The notes: generated by a model not told the origin, from the sequence alone. DNA of 64,000 nt from G963664115 sp965216035 (GCA_965216035.1 CBDCFM010000019.1:310001-374000); one strand, 5' to 3'. Positions 16,769 to 27,908 are shown, counted from the stretch's first letter. A program made the numbers and translations.

Positions 16769-17482
16769 CTACTCGCAGTTTTCGGCTGCGTCCTCGAAGT
16801 GTTCAAACAACCGCCTGGATCCGTCTCCCGCCAGGCTGTCAAGGCCATGACTCATGCCTTCTTCCACCGCGAACTGGACTCCGAATCCCCGATCTCGAAG
16901 CATTTCGGCCTGTGCTCGCATTGCACGACTCCAGCCAGGGTCGAACTCGCCGACGTGCATGTAAATGCAGAGACCGGTGAGGGCTGCCACCCGCTCACGG
17001 TTTGCGTCCTGAAGGAAGCCCGGGAAGCCTGTTAGAGAACGAAAATACTGTGGATAGGACGCGGCCACATGAAAGGCGCTCAATCCGCCGTTCGAGCGAC
17101 CGGCGATATGGAACTTCTGTTTTTCCACCCTGTAAGTTCGAAGGATTTCGTCCAGGAGCGAAGGCACACTCCGGGCACCCGCCCGGAAAAATAACTGGCC
17201 CATAGGAGCGGCCGGACTGACGACAATATAACCCTGCCGCTCGGCTTCCTGAAGCCAATGGTTTTCCACCGCATTCCGCGTTGTTCTCATCGACTGTCCG
17301 CCACCGGCAAAAGCAAGGACCTCCGGGTACTCGTTTGCGGGATCGAATCCGTCGGGAAGGGCGACCAGGTAGTCGACGCGCGTGCCACCAAATGTTCCGG
17401 TTTTTTCGATGACTTCGGCATGTGCAATGCTGGTTAGAGTGACGCTCGCAAGAATTACGACGGCCAGGAATCGTTGTGTCAT
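16769..17482 (-). CDS. exported esterase of the polyhydroxybutyrate depolymerase/LpqC type
   Basis: The 237-residue protein has a signal peptide (MTQRFLAVVILASVTLTSIAHA) and an alpha/beta-hydrolase fold. The nucleophile elbow is GRSNGG, VLAFAGGGQS is near the oxyanion position, the acid is probably in HVGEFDPGW, and the His is in GMSHGL. This resembles the poly(3-hydroxybutyrate) depolymerase/feruloyl esterase family of secreted esterases. Its stop directly abuts the stop of the convergent transporter gene (16768/16769), with no room for a conventional terminator. Confidence 0.75.
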   Translation of the reverse strand: MTQRFLAVVILASVTLTSIAHAEVIEKTGTFGGTRVDYLVALPDGFDPANEYPEVLAFAGGGQSMRTTRNAVENHWLQEAERQGYIVVSPAAPMGQLFFRAGARSVPSLLDEILRTYRVEKQKFHIAGRSNGGLSAFHVAASYPQYFRSLTGFPGFLQDANRERVAALTGLCIYMHVGEFDPGWSRAMRAQAEMLRDRGFGVQFAVEEGMSHGLDSLAGDGSRRLFEHFEDAAENCE

Positions 17483-17635
17483 ATCGTGTGCTCGAAGTGA
17501 AAGTTGAAGTTGCCCAGCGTTTGCCGGTACTCAATCTGCGATTTCGAAGAGGATAACATGCCCGCCCGCCGTTCTTTGCGATTGCTCATGATTCAGGAAT
17601 TCTTGGATAGGAATCGGCGATCCGTCCCGGTGCGT

Positions 17636-19222
<1,587 letters not shown>

Positions 19223-19446
19223 GAATGTCTCCGGTTTAGTGAGAGCCCCTGACGTTTGATCCTCGACTCATCGATCTAAGGCCTATAGTCGAGGTTCAAT
19301 CACTAAGTATCTGGGCGAACCTCACCGAGTGGAAACTGCGGAACCCTACAATCAGAGCCGAGTGCGGCTGAGGCCGCCTTGGATGGACCCCGTCTTTGGT
19401 CGGACGATTCCTGCGCGATTGCTGCCGTAAGGATTGTAGCCGCATC

Positions 19447-19776
19447 CTAGGAAATCAAGCCCTCAATTTCCGCCTGGCCTTGCTCTACTTCAAGGCAGAT
19501 ATCGCATGTACACCCGTTCGGCAGAGCACGATGGTAGTTCCAGATCAGTGCCTGGAGTTCGGCGATTTCCTCAGTATTTCGAACGTCTTCGGACAACAGG
19601 CGGCTAATTGCGGCTTCTTTCCGTTTCAGCTCGAACTCCAGCGTTGAGATAGCGACCTCTGCATCGGCATCTGTAGTCCGAGTCTGTCCGATGACGTTTC
19701 TGATTGCCGCGGCTATGCCGCCTGGGCGGCGGGTTTTCTCAGATGAACTGAAGCCTACATTTTCGCTCTGTCTCAT
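19447..19776 (-). CDS. small coiled-coil protein with a CxCxxC motif
   Basis: The 109-residue protein has a good ribosome binding site (AGGAGAAAAAC directly before the ATG). After a polar N-terminus it forms a predicted coiled coil (AEVAISTLEFELKRKEAAISRLLSEDVRNTEEIAELQALI), then GCTCDICLEVEQG, whose three cysteines could bind a metal or form a disulfide. There is no signal peptide. I do not recognise a family. The gene stands alone. Confidence 0.65.
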   Translation of the reverse strand: MRQSENVGFSSSEKTRRPGGIAAAIRNVIGQTRTTDADAEVAISTLEFELKRKEAAISRLLSEDVRNTEEIAELQALIWNYHRALPNGCTCDICLEVEQGQAEIEGLIS

Positions 19777-20116
19777 GTTTTTCTCCTACTCAGTACAGAG
19801 GACCCGGTAGGTTGAATATCGCTGGGTACCAGTAGTGCCAGAGATGCAGCTCCTGTACAACTTAGCCCCCTTCGAGAGCAGGTCGAAACTACAATGGTGA
19901 CACAGCAGGAAACAAGCTGAATAACAGTAATTCTAAATTTAATTCAAACCAAAGAGGGTCCGAGGAAAGGAGTGGCAGTCGCTCGGTTGAACGTGGCACG
20001 AGCATCAATGCCTGGGTCCGAGAGGGTTTGGGAAACCACTGAGAGCGATCGCTGCCTGCTTTAGCAGCCGGTGGTAAAATTCTGGAGGGTCGCCAGGATA
20101 GGCACAGCGGAAATGA
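19777..20116. other. intergenic region
   Basis: The 340 bases between the CxCxxC protein gene and the OmpA-like gene contain no open frame of note and no tRNA. A central stretch (about 19917-19955) is A+T-rich compared with its surroundings and could hold a promoter for the minus-strand gene at 19776. Confidence 0.4.
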
Positions 20117-21514
20117 TCAACGGATCTGGGCTTCCCTGAACAGAATCTCGACTCTTTCGTTCAGCACGCTTGTTTCGGCAGTGTCGTTCCCGGCAACGGG
20201 CCGCGTAATGCCCATGCCTTCCGCCCGAATGTTGTTGTCGGAAATTCCCTGATTGAGGAGAAAGTTTCTCACGGCCTCGGCCCGTTCTTCAGATAGCGTG
20301 AGGTTTCTTGACGCGGGACCCGAGTCCCGTGTATGGCCTTCAATCAGAATCTCCGGTGTTTCATCGACGCCCAGAATTCCGGTCAGGAGCGAAAGGAATT
20401 CCCGACCTTCAGGTTCCAACGTGCCGTCATTCGATTCGAAGTAGGCGGCGGGTAATGTGACAGTCAATCCCCTCGCCGTTTCGCGCGCTCCCGCGCCGCG
20501 CATCAAAGCGTTCCGAAGTGGCGGCCACGCATCACTGAGGCGCGCCACTTCGCTTTCCAGGGAACGCACGCCTCGAGAGGCTTCCTCAAGCTCAAGTTCC
20601 AACGACCGATTGTCGCTCCGTGTTGTCTGGAGTCTTAGGCCCAACTCGCTGAGACGCTGTTCGGATTCCTCCTGCATGCGATCGAGTCGCTGAATTTCCA
20701 GTTCCATCTGCCGGTTCTGTCGCTCGAGCAATTCGGCGTTCCGCGTCACTTCGGCGAGTTCATCCCGAATCACTTGTGCGCGAGCGAGGCGTCCGGCCAG
20801 AGCCGACAGGCGAATTGAGTCGTTCACGTAAGGCAGCACCAACTCCATCGGTATATTCCGACGTAGCAATGCCTCCACCGAATCCAATGCGACACGTGCC
20901 TTTCGTAGGGCGGGCTCGGCGAATTCGGTTGCACCCCCAGACTCGGCAACGCGGTAAGCCATCCGGGCCTCGGTGACTCTTGCCGGCAGGCTGCCTTGGG
21001 GCGGAAGGGAGATCGTCGAGTAGTCGTAGGTGCCGACTTCTACACTGAAAGCTTCAACGCGGATATCTTCGTCGTCCGGTGGTCCACTACGAAAGCCGAC
21101 GGTTTGATTGGGAGCGTCAACCATGAAATGCGGTTCGGCGGTCACGATCACTCCGAAGCGCTGCAGGGCAGTGGTTGTTTCCAGTTGCGCCTCACGCCCA
21201 TCGATCTCCAATTCGCCCAGATTTTCAAATTCGCCTTCCGGCGACACGGCCCACACGATGTTAGCGCGGAGCCTTGGATCCAGGTTTGACAGCGAATCAA
21301 TCCGATCAATTTCGACTTTAACCCGGCTTAACGTATCTTCCCTGCGTACCTCGACCTTACCGTTAGGGGATAAGGGCAAATCAACGCCCGAACCGGACGG
21401 AAATGTGACGAGGCTCAGATCGACAGGCCCGGACTGGGCTGACGCGAGAAGCAAACTGAGAAAAACACTAGGAAGCATTCGCCTATTGAACAACCGAACA
21501 GGCAGTAATTTCAA
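20117..21514 (-). CDS. OmpA-family outer-membrane/peptidoglycan-binding protein with coiled coil
   Basis: The 465-residue protein has an N-terminal signal sequence (MKLLPVRLFNRRMLPSVFLSLLLASAQS). A central alpha-helical region at about 190-340 includes a long coiled coil (NAELLERQNRQMELEIQRLDRMQEESEQRL...). The C-terminal OmpA domain (about 350-460) has IEGHTRDSG, ASRNLTLSEERAEAVRNFLL and GMGITRPVAGNDT, then NERVEI, which bind diaminopimelate in peptidoglycan. It is likely anchored in the periplasm, linking an envelope structure to the cell wall. The N-terminal beta-rich region (30-180) matches nothing I recognise. Confidence 0.85.
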   Translation of the reverse strand: MKLLPVRLFNRRMLPSVFLSLLLASAQSGPVDLSLVTFPSGSGVDLPLSPNGKVEVRREDTLSRVKVEIDRIDSLSNLDPRLRANIVWAVSPEGEFENLGELEIDGREAQLETTTALQRFGVIVTAEPHFMVDAPNQTVGFRSGPPDDEDIRVEAFSVEVGTYDYSTISLPPQGSLPARVTEARMAYRVAESGGATEFAEPALRKARVALDSVEALLRRNIPMELVLPYVNDSIRLSALAGRLARAQVIRDELAEVTRNAELLERQNRQMELEIQRLDRMQEESEQRLSELGLRLQTTRSDNRSLELELEEASRGVRSLESEVARLSDAWPPLRNALMRGAGARETARGLTVTLPAAYFESNDGTLEPEGREFLSLLTGILGVDETPEILIEGHTRDSGPASRNLTLSEERAEAVRNFLLNQGISDNNIRAEGMGITRPVAGNDTAETSVLNERVEILFREAQIR

Positions 21515-21860
21515 CTAGTTTTAGGGTTCTGGCGCTGGTTTCGACGTTCCGCAGGTTAAATTGGTCGGGCAGATTGAGAAATTTGTCAGCCCGGCGGGTT
21601 GATTCGGGATCGATCTGGCTAAGCCTCACAAAACGGCAAGATATAGATTACAGGGGGGGGCGGTGCTGTTGCGCTTTGTTTCCCTGGACTGCCTGGGTGG
21701 GAGAATGTATCCTGATACGGCCTTGAGCGTCTGGCGCACTTTGTTGACACTTTGTTGCCATAATGTTCCATTTGGGTTCAGCTACTTTTTTGACGTCCAG
21801 AGACCGGCGTGCCACCACGCACCAATCGGCCGAAGAGCCGGTTTGAGCAAGGAGTGAGGG
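21515..21860. other. intergenic region upstream of the CBS protein gene
   Basis: These 346 bases separate divergent genes. A G-run (about 21651-21660) and a TTGTTGACA/TAATGT pair near 21743-21766 could be promoter parts, but the spacing is poor. No gene or RNA is recognised. Confidence 0.4.
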
Positions 21861-22292
21861 ATGAACCTTCTTAAAGTGGGTAAGAAACCGGTGACGATAG
21901 GATCTTCGGCGACGGTGATGGATGCCCTGCGCGAAATGGGGGAAGCGAAAGTCGGTGCTATCCTGATCGTTGACGGGGGTCAGTTGAAAGGAGTATTCAC
22001 CGAACGCGACCTTATGTTTCGTGTCGTGCTTCAAAACAGGAATCCCGAGTCAACCCCGGTGTCTGCAGTTATGACCTCTCCAGTCCTCACGATCGAAAAG
22101 GACAAGGAGCCCGACGACGTCTTGAAGCTGATGCAGGGTAAACACATCCGGCACCTGCCGCTGGTTAACGATGACGGAGACGTCGAAGGCATCATCTCGA
22201 TGCGACACCTCTTGAGTGAAAAGGTGGATAGCCTGACTCAGGAGCTGGATTCGCTCGAAGCCTACATTACCGCGGACGGTCCCGGCGGTTAG
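21861..22292 (+). CDS. tandem CBS-domain protein
   Basis: The 143-residue protein consists of two CBS domains (about residues 8-60 and 70-125), with GAILIVDGGQLKGVFTERDL and HIRHLPLVNDDGDVEGIISMRHLL. The pair forms a Bateman module that binds adenine nucleotides or similar ligands. A short helical tail follows. The ATG has an AAGGAGTGAGGG site. Single-gene CBS proteins of this kind are cytoplasmic energy sensors with unknown partners. Confidence 0.9.
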   Translation: MNLLKVGKKPVTIGSSATVMDALREMGEAKVGAILIVDGGQLKGVFTERDLMFRVVLQNRNPESTPVSAVMTSPVLTIEKDKEPDDVLKLMQGKHIRHLPLVNDDGDVEGIISMRHLLSEKVDSLTQELDSLEAYITADGPGG

Positions 22293-22716
22293 CGTGGCTG
22301 AAGAGCATTGCCAAGCGGGTTGACATCTATGCCTCTGGTGGCGAGCAGGACTGCCGCTCACTCCAGAGTCTGCCCGCCTGTAAGTTTCGTAGGCATCGCT
22401 TCTCCTCGTTTTACTTCTTCTGCCTTGAATTCAGACGCCGGCCGGGGCGAGGAATTGGCACGGCGGTTCAATCGGACATCCTGTCCGAACAAGCGGCGAC
22501 CCTCGGAATCATCAGGATTGCGAGGCCTGTGGGCCTAGAGAAGGCTTGAAGAGGTCCTGTAGGATCCCCTCCGGTGGTCCCCCCGTGCGGATGGACGGCT
22601 TTCAGAATGAAGATGCGGAGCTGAGGCGTCAGCTGTAGAAGTATGGTTGGATCAGGTCGGAAATCACCTGCTTTTTTGAACTGAGCCACCACCGCTTTCT
22701 TCCGATGGAGGTGTGA
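22293..22716. other. intergenic region with a dispersed repeat
   Basis: The 424 bases between the CBS gene and the lactate permease gene have no convincing gene. The 3' part holds copy A of the dispersed repeat described separately. Open frames here look spurious. Confidence 0.5.
22584..22697 (+). repeat. dispersed intergenic repeat, copy A
   Basis: The stretch beginning GTGCGGATGGACGGCTTTC is related along about 110 bases to 63216-63330 (beginning GTGCGGGTGGACGGCTTTC) and, in the opposite orientation, to 27245-27326. Shared landmarks in order are ACGGCTTTC, GAGC(T/C)GA, GCGTCAG, AAG, ATCA, CGGAAATC and GAG-CACCAC. The copies are diverged, lie between genes and do not encode a conserved protein. 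They look like a REP-like or MITE-like family. Confidence 0.6.
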
Positions 22717-24393
22717 ATGGCCCTGTATGCCCTAGCCGCTCTTGTTCCAGTTCTGGCCGTGATGTTCTTCCTCGTGGTTTTGCGTTGGCCGGCGACCAGG
22801 GCTATGCCCCTAGCCTACGCGTTGACGGTCGTGGTGGCGTTGTGGGTGTGGGGTGTGCCCGTTGTCCATGTCATCGGGGCGACGCTTCGGGGCGGCATGA
22901 TCGCTCTCACGCTGCTTTGGATCATCTTCGGCGCAATCTTGCTGCTGTTCACGTTGCGAGAGAGTGGTGCAGTCACTACGATCCGACGGGGATTCATGGG
23001 CGTGTCCAGGGACCGCCGCGTACAACTGATCATCGTGGCATGGCTTTTCGGTTCCTTCATTGAAGGGGCCGCCGGTTTTGGCACCCCGGCCGCCGTGGCG
23101 TCGCCGCTGCTTCTGGCATTGGGTTTTCCTGCGCTGGCTGCGGTTATGGCCACGCTCATCATCCAGAGCACGCCCGTCAGCTTTGGTGCAGTGGGCACTC
23201 CGATCATGGTCGGCATGGGGCAGTCCCTCAACGTTCCTCTGGTGGAGGACGCGCTGGCCGCTCAGGGAATCAGCTATCCGGATTTCCTCCATAGCCTGGG
23301 CGTGTTTACCGCGATCCCTCATGCGATCGTGGGCATGTTAATCCCGCTCATCATAGTTTGTATGACAACACGATATTTTGGTCAGAACAGATCCTTTCAA
23401 GAGGGTTTGGCTGCCTGGAGGTTTTCCCTGTTTGCAGGCATGAGCTTCGTCGTTCCTTATGCTCTGGTCGCGGTCTTTCTAGGTCCGGAATTCCCGAGTC
23501 TTCTCGGCGCCCTGATCGGCCTGGCGATTGTTGTATCCGGAGCCCGGGCCGGTTTGTTTCTGCCGAAAGGCGAGCCATGGGACTTTCCCCCAAGAAGCCA
23601 GTGGGACGCGGGTTGGATCGGCAACATCGTTGCCGATGCGGGGGAAGAGCGCCGCCACATGACACTTTTTCTGGCCTGGGTGCCCTACTTGCTCGTAGCG
23701 GGTCTGCTCGTGCTGACGCGCCTGCCGTTCCTGCCGCTACAGAGTTACCTGAGTTCCGTTAGCTGGACCTGGTCGAACATTGTCGGTACGACCTTGTCTC
23801 AGAGCGTCGAACCGCTCTACTCTCCGGGCACGATTTTTATACTGGTCGCTTTAGCGACCACAGTTCTGCACAAGATGACGCGAAAAGAGGCGACCTTCGC
23901 TTGGAGTGACGCAGCTCGCAAGATGGCCGGTCCCGCCATGGCCCTGGTCTTCGCAGTCGGACTGGTTCGGGTGTTTATCGATTCGAACACCAACATATCG
24001 GGGTTGGATAGTATGCCCCTGGTTCTCGCTGAATACGTTGCCGGAATCGCACAAGGTACCTGGCCTTTCTTTGCGCCCATGATTGGCGCAATGGGTGCAT
24101 TCGTGGCGGGAAGCAATACGGTCAGTGATCTGATGTTCGCTCTTTTTCAGTACGGCGTGGCCGACAGGATCGGGGTTTCGCACATTGTGATCCTGGGTCT
24201 CCAGGCACTCGGTGGAGCCGCTGGCAACATGATCTGTGTACACAACGTCGTTGCGGCCAGTGCGACGGTCGGTCTGGTGGGGAAGGAAGGTGCCTTGATT
24301 CGCAGGACGATTCTCCCGATGACCTACTATGTGGTGGTCGCCGGGCTGCTCGGCCTACTGTTCTCCTACGTTCTATTCCCGGATATGTTCTGA
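22717..24393 (+). CDS. L-lactate permease family transporter
   Basis: The 558-residue protein is a polytopic inner-membrane protein with about 13-14 hydrophobic segments and the LctP signatures GSFIEGAAGFGTPAAVASPLL and QSTPVSFGAVGTP near residues 110-170. Near the C-terminus it has FVAGSNTVSDLMFALFQ and GGAAGNMICVHNVVAASATVGL. It should import L-lactate, D-lactate or glycolate with protons. The ATG has a GGAG site. No lactate dehydrogenase is adjacent, so the substrate is inferred from family only. Confidence 0.9.
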   Translation: MALYALAALVPVLAVMFFLVVLRWPATRAMPLAYALTVVVALWVWGVPVVHVIGATLRGGMIALTLLWIIFGAILLLFTLRESGAVTTIRRGFMGVSRDRRVQLIIVAWLFGSFIEGAAGFGTPAAVASPLLLALGFPALAAVMATLIIQSTPVSFGAVGTPIMVGMGQSLNVPLVEDALAAQGISYPDFLHSLGVFTAIPHAIVGMLIPLIIVCMTTRYFGQNRSFQEGLAAWRFSLFAGMSFVVPYALVAVFLGPEFPSLLGALIGLAIVVSGARAGLFLPKGEPWDFPPRSQWDAGWIGNIVADAGEERRHMTLFLAWVPYLLVAGLLVLTRLPFLPLQSYLSSVSWTWSNIVGTTLSQSVEPLYSPGTIFILVALATTVLHKMTRKEATFAWSDAARKMAGPAMALVFAVGLVRVFIDSNTNISGLDSMPLVLAEYVAGIAQGTWPFFAPMIGAMGAFVAGSNTVSDLMFALFQYGVADRIGVSHIVILGLQALGGAAGNMICVHNVVAASATVGLVGKEGALIRRTILPMTYYVVVAGLLGLLFSYVLFPDMF

Positions 24394-24410
24394 GACCCCA
24401 CTTCAAGGGC

Positions 24411-24746
24411 CTACCTCGCCTTTGCCTGGGCCTCCAGGTGCATCGTTTTGATCTGGCGCTTCAGTCGATGAGCCTTCCGCCGCACTTCCTTCAACCCCTT
24501 GTGGTCGTGGGCTTCTATTAACTTGGAACGTTGCGATTTGAGTTCGCGAAGCTGGCGTTTGAGATCGACCTTTGAATGGGCAGCGCTATCGGCCAACTCT
24601 TCGTGAGGCTCTTCTATGCCCAGTACACCAGCCAGTTCTTCGATCAGCTGGGCCTTGTTCTTCCCGCTTACCGCGGCGAGGCCCTTTTCTTGAGCTTCTT
24701 CACGAAGCTTGACGACGGTCATTCGTTCCAGATCATGCCATTCCAT
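24411..24746 (-). CDS. Rho-N/SAP-like domain small protein
   Basis: The 111-residue protein begins with a helix-extended-loop-helix unit (MTVVKLREEAQEKGLAAVSGKNKAQLIEELAGVLG) of the kind found in the Rho N-terminal and SAP nucleic-acid-binding domains. A basic helical tail (LKRQLRELKSQRSKLIEAHDHKGLKEVRRKAHRLKRQIKTM) follows. It is probably a small cytoplasmic nucleic-acid binder. It is convergent with the lactate permease gene, 17 bases away. A GAGG site precedes the ATG. Confidence 0.7.
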   Translation of the reverse strand: MEWHDLERMTVVKLREEAQEKGLAAVSGKNKAQLIEELAGVLGIEEPHEELADSAAHSKVDLKRQLRELKSQRSKLIEAHDHKGLKEVRRKAHRLKRQIKTMHLEAQAKAR

Positions 24747-24948
24747 ATGGATACCTCTTTCCTGGGAGAATTATCTTAGTAATATCTGAACTTCGCAGAT
24801 CGTCAAAGCTTTTTCAATGGGATATTGTGGGGTCCAACTTACAAATTCCGACCCGTCTGGAACAGCACAGGGTGATCGGCTCACACTGACTTTCGTCCAG
24901 TCAATCTGTAAAATTAAAAGGACTTGTCCTGAAGCAATATAGCGCGGA

Positions 24949-25782
24949 GTGAACGTCATAGTGTCAACGCTCTTGGAAAACCGCACGGTTGCAATCACCG
25001 AGCATCGATTTGAGAAACAACTGGTCGCGTTGCTCGAGCGGCACGGCGCCGAGGTTGTCTCGTGTCCGCTACTGGAAGAGCGGCCGGTTGGGAATCGCTC
25101 CGAGTTGCAAGCGTTTATTAAGCAGATCGTCGCAAGCGGGTTTGATTTCGTGGTGTTTTTTACCGGAGTCGGCGCGCGGTTCATCGGAGATGAGGCCGTG
25201 TCGATGGGCCAGTCCGATGAATTCAAAGACGCTTTGAAAGGAATGACCGTCGTCGCGCGAGGACCGAAACCTCGAGCTGCGATGGCGAAGTTGGGGTTGA
25301 GCGTCGATCTGGCACCGGAAAAGGCGACGTCTGAAGGATTGCTGGAGCTCCTGGAGACAGAAAACATCGACGGAAAGCGCATCGGAGTACAGCTCTACGG
25401 TAATCCGAATCCAGATTTCGTTTCGGGCCTGGAAGGACTCGGTGCAATCGTGTCGAGTGTTCAGGTTTACACTTATGGCCCGGCGTCGGACACGAGCCGG
25501 GTCCTGGACTTTGTCGAAGTACTGCTCTCGGGTCGAGTGGACGCGATCACCTTTACCAGCGCGCCTCAGGTTGAGTCGCTTTTCGGAACAGCAGAATCAG
25601 CCGGTCGTCGGGACCAGTTGCGTTCCGTGTTTAGTGAACGGGTTTCCGTCGCAGTGATTGGTGAAGTGACGGAACGGGCCTTGCTCGGCCGTGGAGTCGC
25701 AGCGCGGATTCAGCCGGCGGCGCCGAAGATGGCTCCTCTCGCAGACGCGATTGCGTCGTATTTCGAACACACAAATCGATGA
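24949..25782 (+). CDS. hemD: uroporphyrinogen-III synthase-like protein
   Basis: HemD cyclises hydroxymethylbilane to uroporphyrinogen III, the branch point for haem and siroheme. The 277-residue protein has the two-domain HemD pattern: FDFVVFFTGVGARF in one lobe, GKRIGVQLYG and SSVQVYTYGP in the other, and DAITFTSAPQVESLF and SVAVIGEVTERALLGRG near the end. The start is uncertain: GTG at 24949 or GTG at 24961, with GGAG just before the former. The stop overlaps the start of cysG by four bases, which ties it to siroheme synthesis. Confidence 0.85.
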   Translation: MNVIVSTLLENRTVAITEHRFEKQLVALLERHGAEVVSCPLLEERPVGNRSELQAFIKQIVASGFDFVVFFTGVGARFIGDEAVSMGQSDEFKDALKGMTVVARGPKPRAAMAKLGLSVDLAPEKATSEGLLELLETENIDGKRIGVQLYGNPNPDFVSGLEGLGAIVSSVQVYTYGPASDTSRVLDFVEVLLSGRVDAITFTSAPQVESLFGTAESAGRRDQLRSVFSERVSVAVIGEVTERALLGRGVAARIQPAAPKMAPLADAIASYFEHTNR

Positions 25783-27197
25783 AGTACTTTCCGATTTCGC
25801 TGAACGTAAAAGACCGGCACGTGACGGTGATCGGCGGCGGTCAAATTGCCGAACGCCGGGTTCAGTTGCTCCTGGACTGCGATGCGTGCGTGACCGTCAT
25901 CAGTCCTGAGGTGAGCCAGACGCTTCATTTGCTTTCCGATGCAGGAAAGATTCACTTGCATTTGCGTGGCTACGAATACGGGGATCTCGGCGAATCATGG
26001 GCGGTGCTGACGGCAACGGATGATCCAAAAGTCAACGCGGCCGCCTGGCATGAATCGCGCGAGCGGAAAATCCCAATCAACGTCGCCGACGATCCCGCAA
26101 GATGCGATTTCATCCTGCCTGCGCTCGTGCGGCGTGGCGATTTGACGATAGCGGTCTCGACTGGTGGCGTGAGTCCGGCTTTGTCGGCCCGATTGCGTCG
26201 ACGCATTTCGGCAATCGTTGGGCCCGAATACGGAAGGTTGCTCGACGTGCTGAGCAGGGTTCGGCCCCGCTTGAAAGAGACCGTGGCTGACGATGAAGAA
26301 CGCAAGCAGCTGCACTATCGGATTGTGGATTCGGCCATTCTGCACAGGATTCTTGAATTGGATGTGAAGACAGTCAAATCTCGCATTGACCAAATCATTC
26401 GGGATGCTGCGAAGGGTTCACCTCAGCCATCAGGTTATGTGTATATCGTTGGGGCGGGACCCGGAGACCCTGGACTGATCACATCACGCGGGCTCGACTT
26501 GGTTCGGATGGCCGACGTGATTCTGCACGATCGCCTCATAGACCCACGCCTTTTGGAGGAAGCGCGTCCGGGGGCCGAAATCATCGATGTCGGGAAACGG
26601 GTCGGAGACCGTGGCCGCATGCAGGACTTTATTCAGGAAACAATGGTCGAGCGGTCTAAGCGTGGCCAGACCGTGTGTCGTCTGAAAGGAGGCGATCCGT
26701 TCGTGTTCGGGCGGGGAGGCGAAGAAGCGCGGGCGCTGACCGAGGCGAATATTCCATTCGAAATCATTCCCGGCGTGACCAGCGCGATAGCGGTGCCGGG
26801 GGCTGCCGGAATTCCGGTCACACACCGTGACGTAGCGCATTCTTTCATGGTTATGACGGGTTCCCGAGCCGACGACGCCAGTCCGGAGGAATGGGCGGGA
26901 GCTCGGAGTGTGGTCGCCGGAGGAGGGACGGTCGTTGTGCTTATGGGACTGTCTCGACTGGGTGTCATCGTCGGTCGACTCAGCAAGGCTGGCTGCGGAC
27001 CCGAGACTCCTGCCGCCGTGATTTCGCGTGGAACCTGGATTGAACAGGATGTTCGTGCAGGCACTTTGGAGAACATTGAATCTCTATCAAAGGGAATCCT
27101 ATCGCCCGCTGTAATCGTTTTCGGCGTGACCGTGGGCAAGAGAGCCCACCTTGCGGAGGTCCGAGCAGGGATGAGTGGAGGGAAGGCCCCAGGGTGA
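25779..27197 (+). CDS. cysG: siroheme synthase (precorrin-2 dehydrogenase/ferrochelatase fused to uroporphyrinogen-III C-methyltransferase)
   Basis: The 472-residue protein has both halves of CysG. The N-terminal half (about 1-210) has the NAD-binding GGGQIAERRVQLLL and NVADDPARCDFILPALVRRGDLTIAVSTGGVSPALSARLRRRI. The C-terminal methyltransferase (about 218-465) has VGAGPGDPGLITSRGLDLVRMADVILHDRL, VCRLKGGDPFVFGRGGEEA and EIIPGVTSAIAVPGAAGIPVTHRD. It makes siroheme from uroporphyrinogen III for the sulfite reductase encoded at 48835-50976. The ATGA overlap with hemD shows one operon. Confidence 0.95.
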   Translation: MKYFPISLNVKDRHVTVIGGGQIAERRVQLLLDCDACVTVISPEVSQTLHLLSDAGKIHLHLRGYEYGDLGESWAVLTATDDPKVNAAAWHESRERKIPINVADDPARCDFILPALVRRGDLTIAVSTGGVSPALSARLRRRISAIVGPEYGRLLDVLSRVRPRLKETVADDEERKQLHYRIVDSAILHRILELDVKTVKSRIDQIIRDAAKGSPQPSGYVYIVGAGPGDPGLITSRGLDLVRMADVILHDRLIDPRLLEEARPGAEIIDVGKRVGDRGRMQDFIQETMVERSKRGQTVCRLKGGDPFVFGRGGEEARALTEANIPFEIIPGVTSAIAVPGAAGIPVTHRDVAHSFMVMTGSRADDASPEEWAGARSVVAGGGTVVVLMGLSRLGVIVGRLSKAGCGPETPAAVISRGTWIEQDVRAGTLENIESLSKGILSPAVIVFGVTVGKRAHLAEVRAGMSGGKAPG

Positions 27198-27244
27198 CGG
27201 AAGTTTCTAGTCTGCTGAGTTAAAGTTTTGGTGTCGAACGGTGT

Positions 27245-27326
27245 CGTCTCAGTCCGCTCCGATCATCTTCTTACTCTGAACGCACAGCTTCGCCGCTTTA
27301 TTCTGAAAGCCGTTCATCCGCGCCCT
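27245..27326 (-). repeat. dispersed intergenic repeat, copy C (minus orientation)
   Basis: Read on the minus strand, the sequence contains GCGGATGAACGGCTTTCAG, then GAAGCTGTGCGTTCAG and AAGAAGATGATCGGA. It lines up with copy A (22584-22697) and copy B (63216-63330). It lies between cysG and the insertion-sequence cluster and is shorter than the others, perhaps truncated. Confidence 0.55.
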
Positions 27327-27908
27327 CGAATCGGTGTGGTCGTTTTCGGAATTGTTCTATCATTCCGCCGATACCAATAGGCCCGCCATAGGTTGATGGC
27401 GTGGGTCGCCCCTCGTTCAAACCACAGGTGGAATGCGGCAGAGATCGTCATCTGAACGAACGGCCGAGCAAAGTCTCAAAGCCGGGCTAGGAGCCTGCGC
27501 GGCAGAAGGACCGGAATTGGGCGGATAAAGATTGAAGATAGGACATGCCACGAACCTATCGAACCTATATCCCAGAACAGAGCCTGCTGATGCCGCCGTC
27601 GCTGAGGGATTGGCTGGCCGAAGATCACCTGTCGTACTTCATATCGGATGCGGTGGACGCCATGGATTTGAGCGCGTTCGAGCAGCGGTATGGAACGGAC
27701 GGACCGGGCAATCAGGCGTACGATCCGCGGATGATGGTGAAGGTGCTGATCTACGGGTACGCGACGGGAGTGTTCTCGTCGCGGAAAATCGCGGCGAAGT
27801 TGACCGACGACGTGGCGTTCCGGATGTTGGGAGCGGAGAACTTTCCCGCGCACCGGACGATCTCGGATTTTCGCAAACTGAACCGCCCCGGGTTTTCCGG
27901 AGACAGTT

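Noticed and set aside
19223..19446. pckA leader examined for a riboswitch or tRNA (hairpin CTCGACT/AGTCGAG and GGTTCAATC)
   Set aside because: The surrounding bases do not form a cloverleaf or any named riboswitch.
22468..22692. Minus-strand frame reading ILKAVHPHGG
   Set aside because: It is produced by the dispersed repeat; the similar reading at 63142-63333 arises from another repeat copy, not from a conserved protein.
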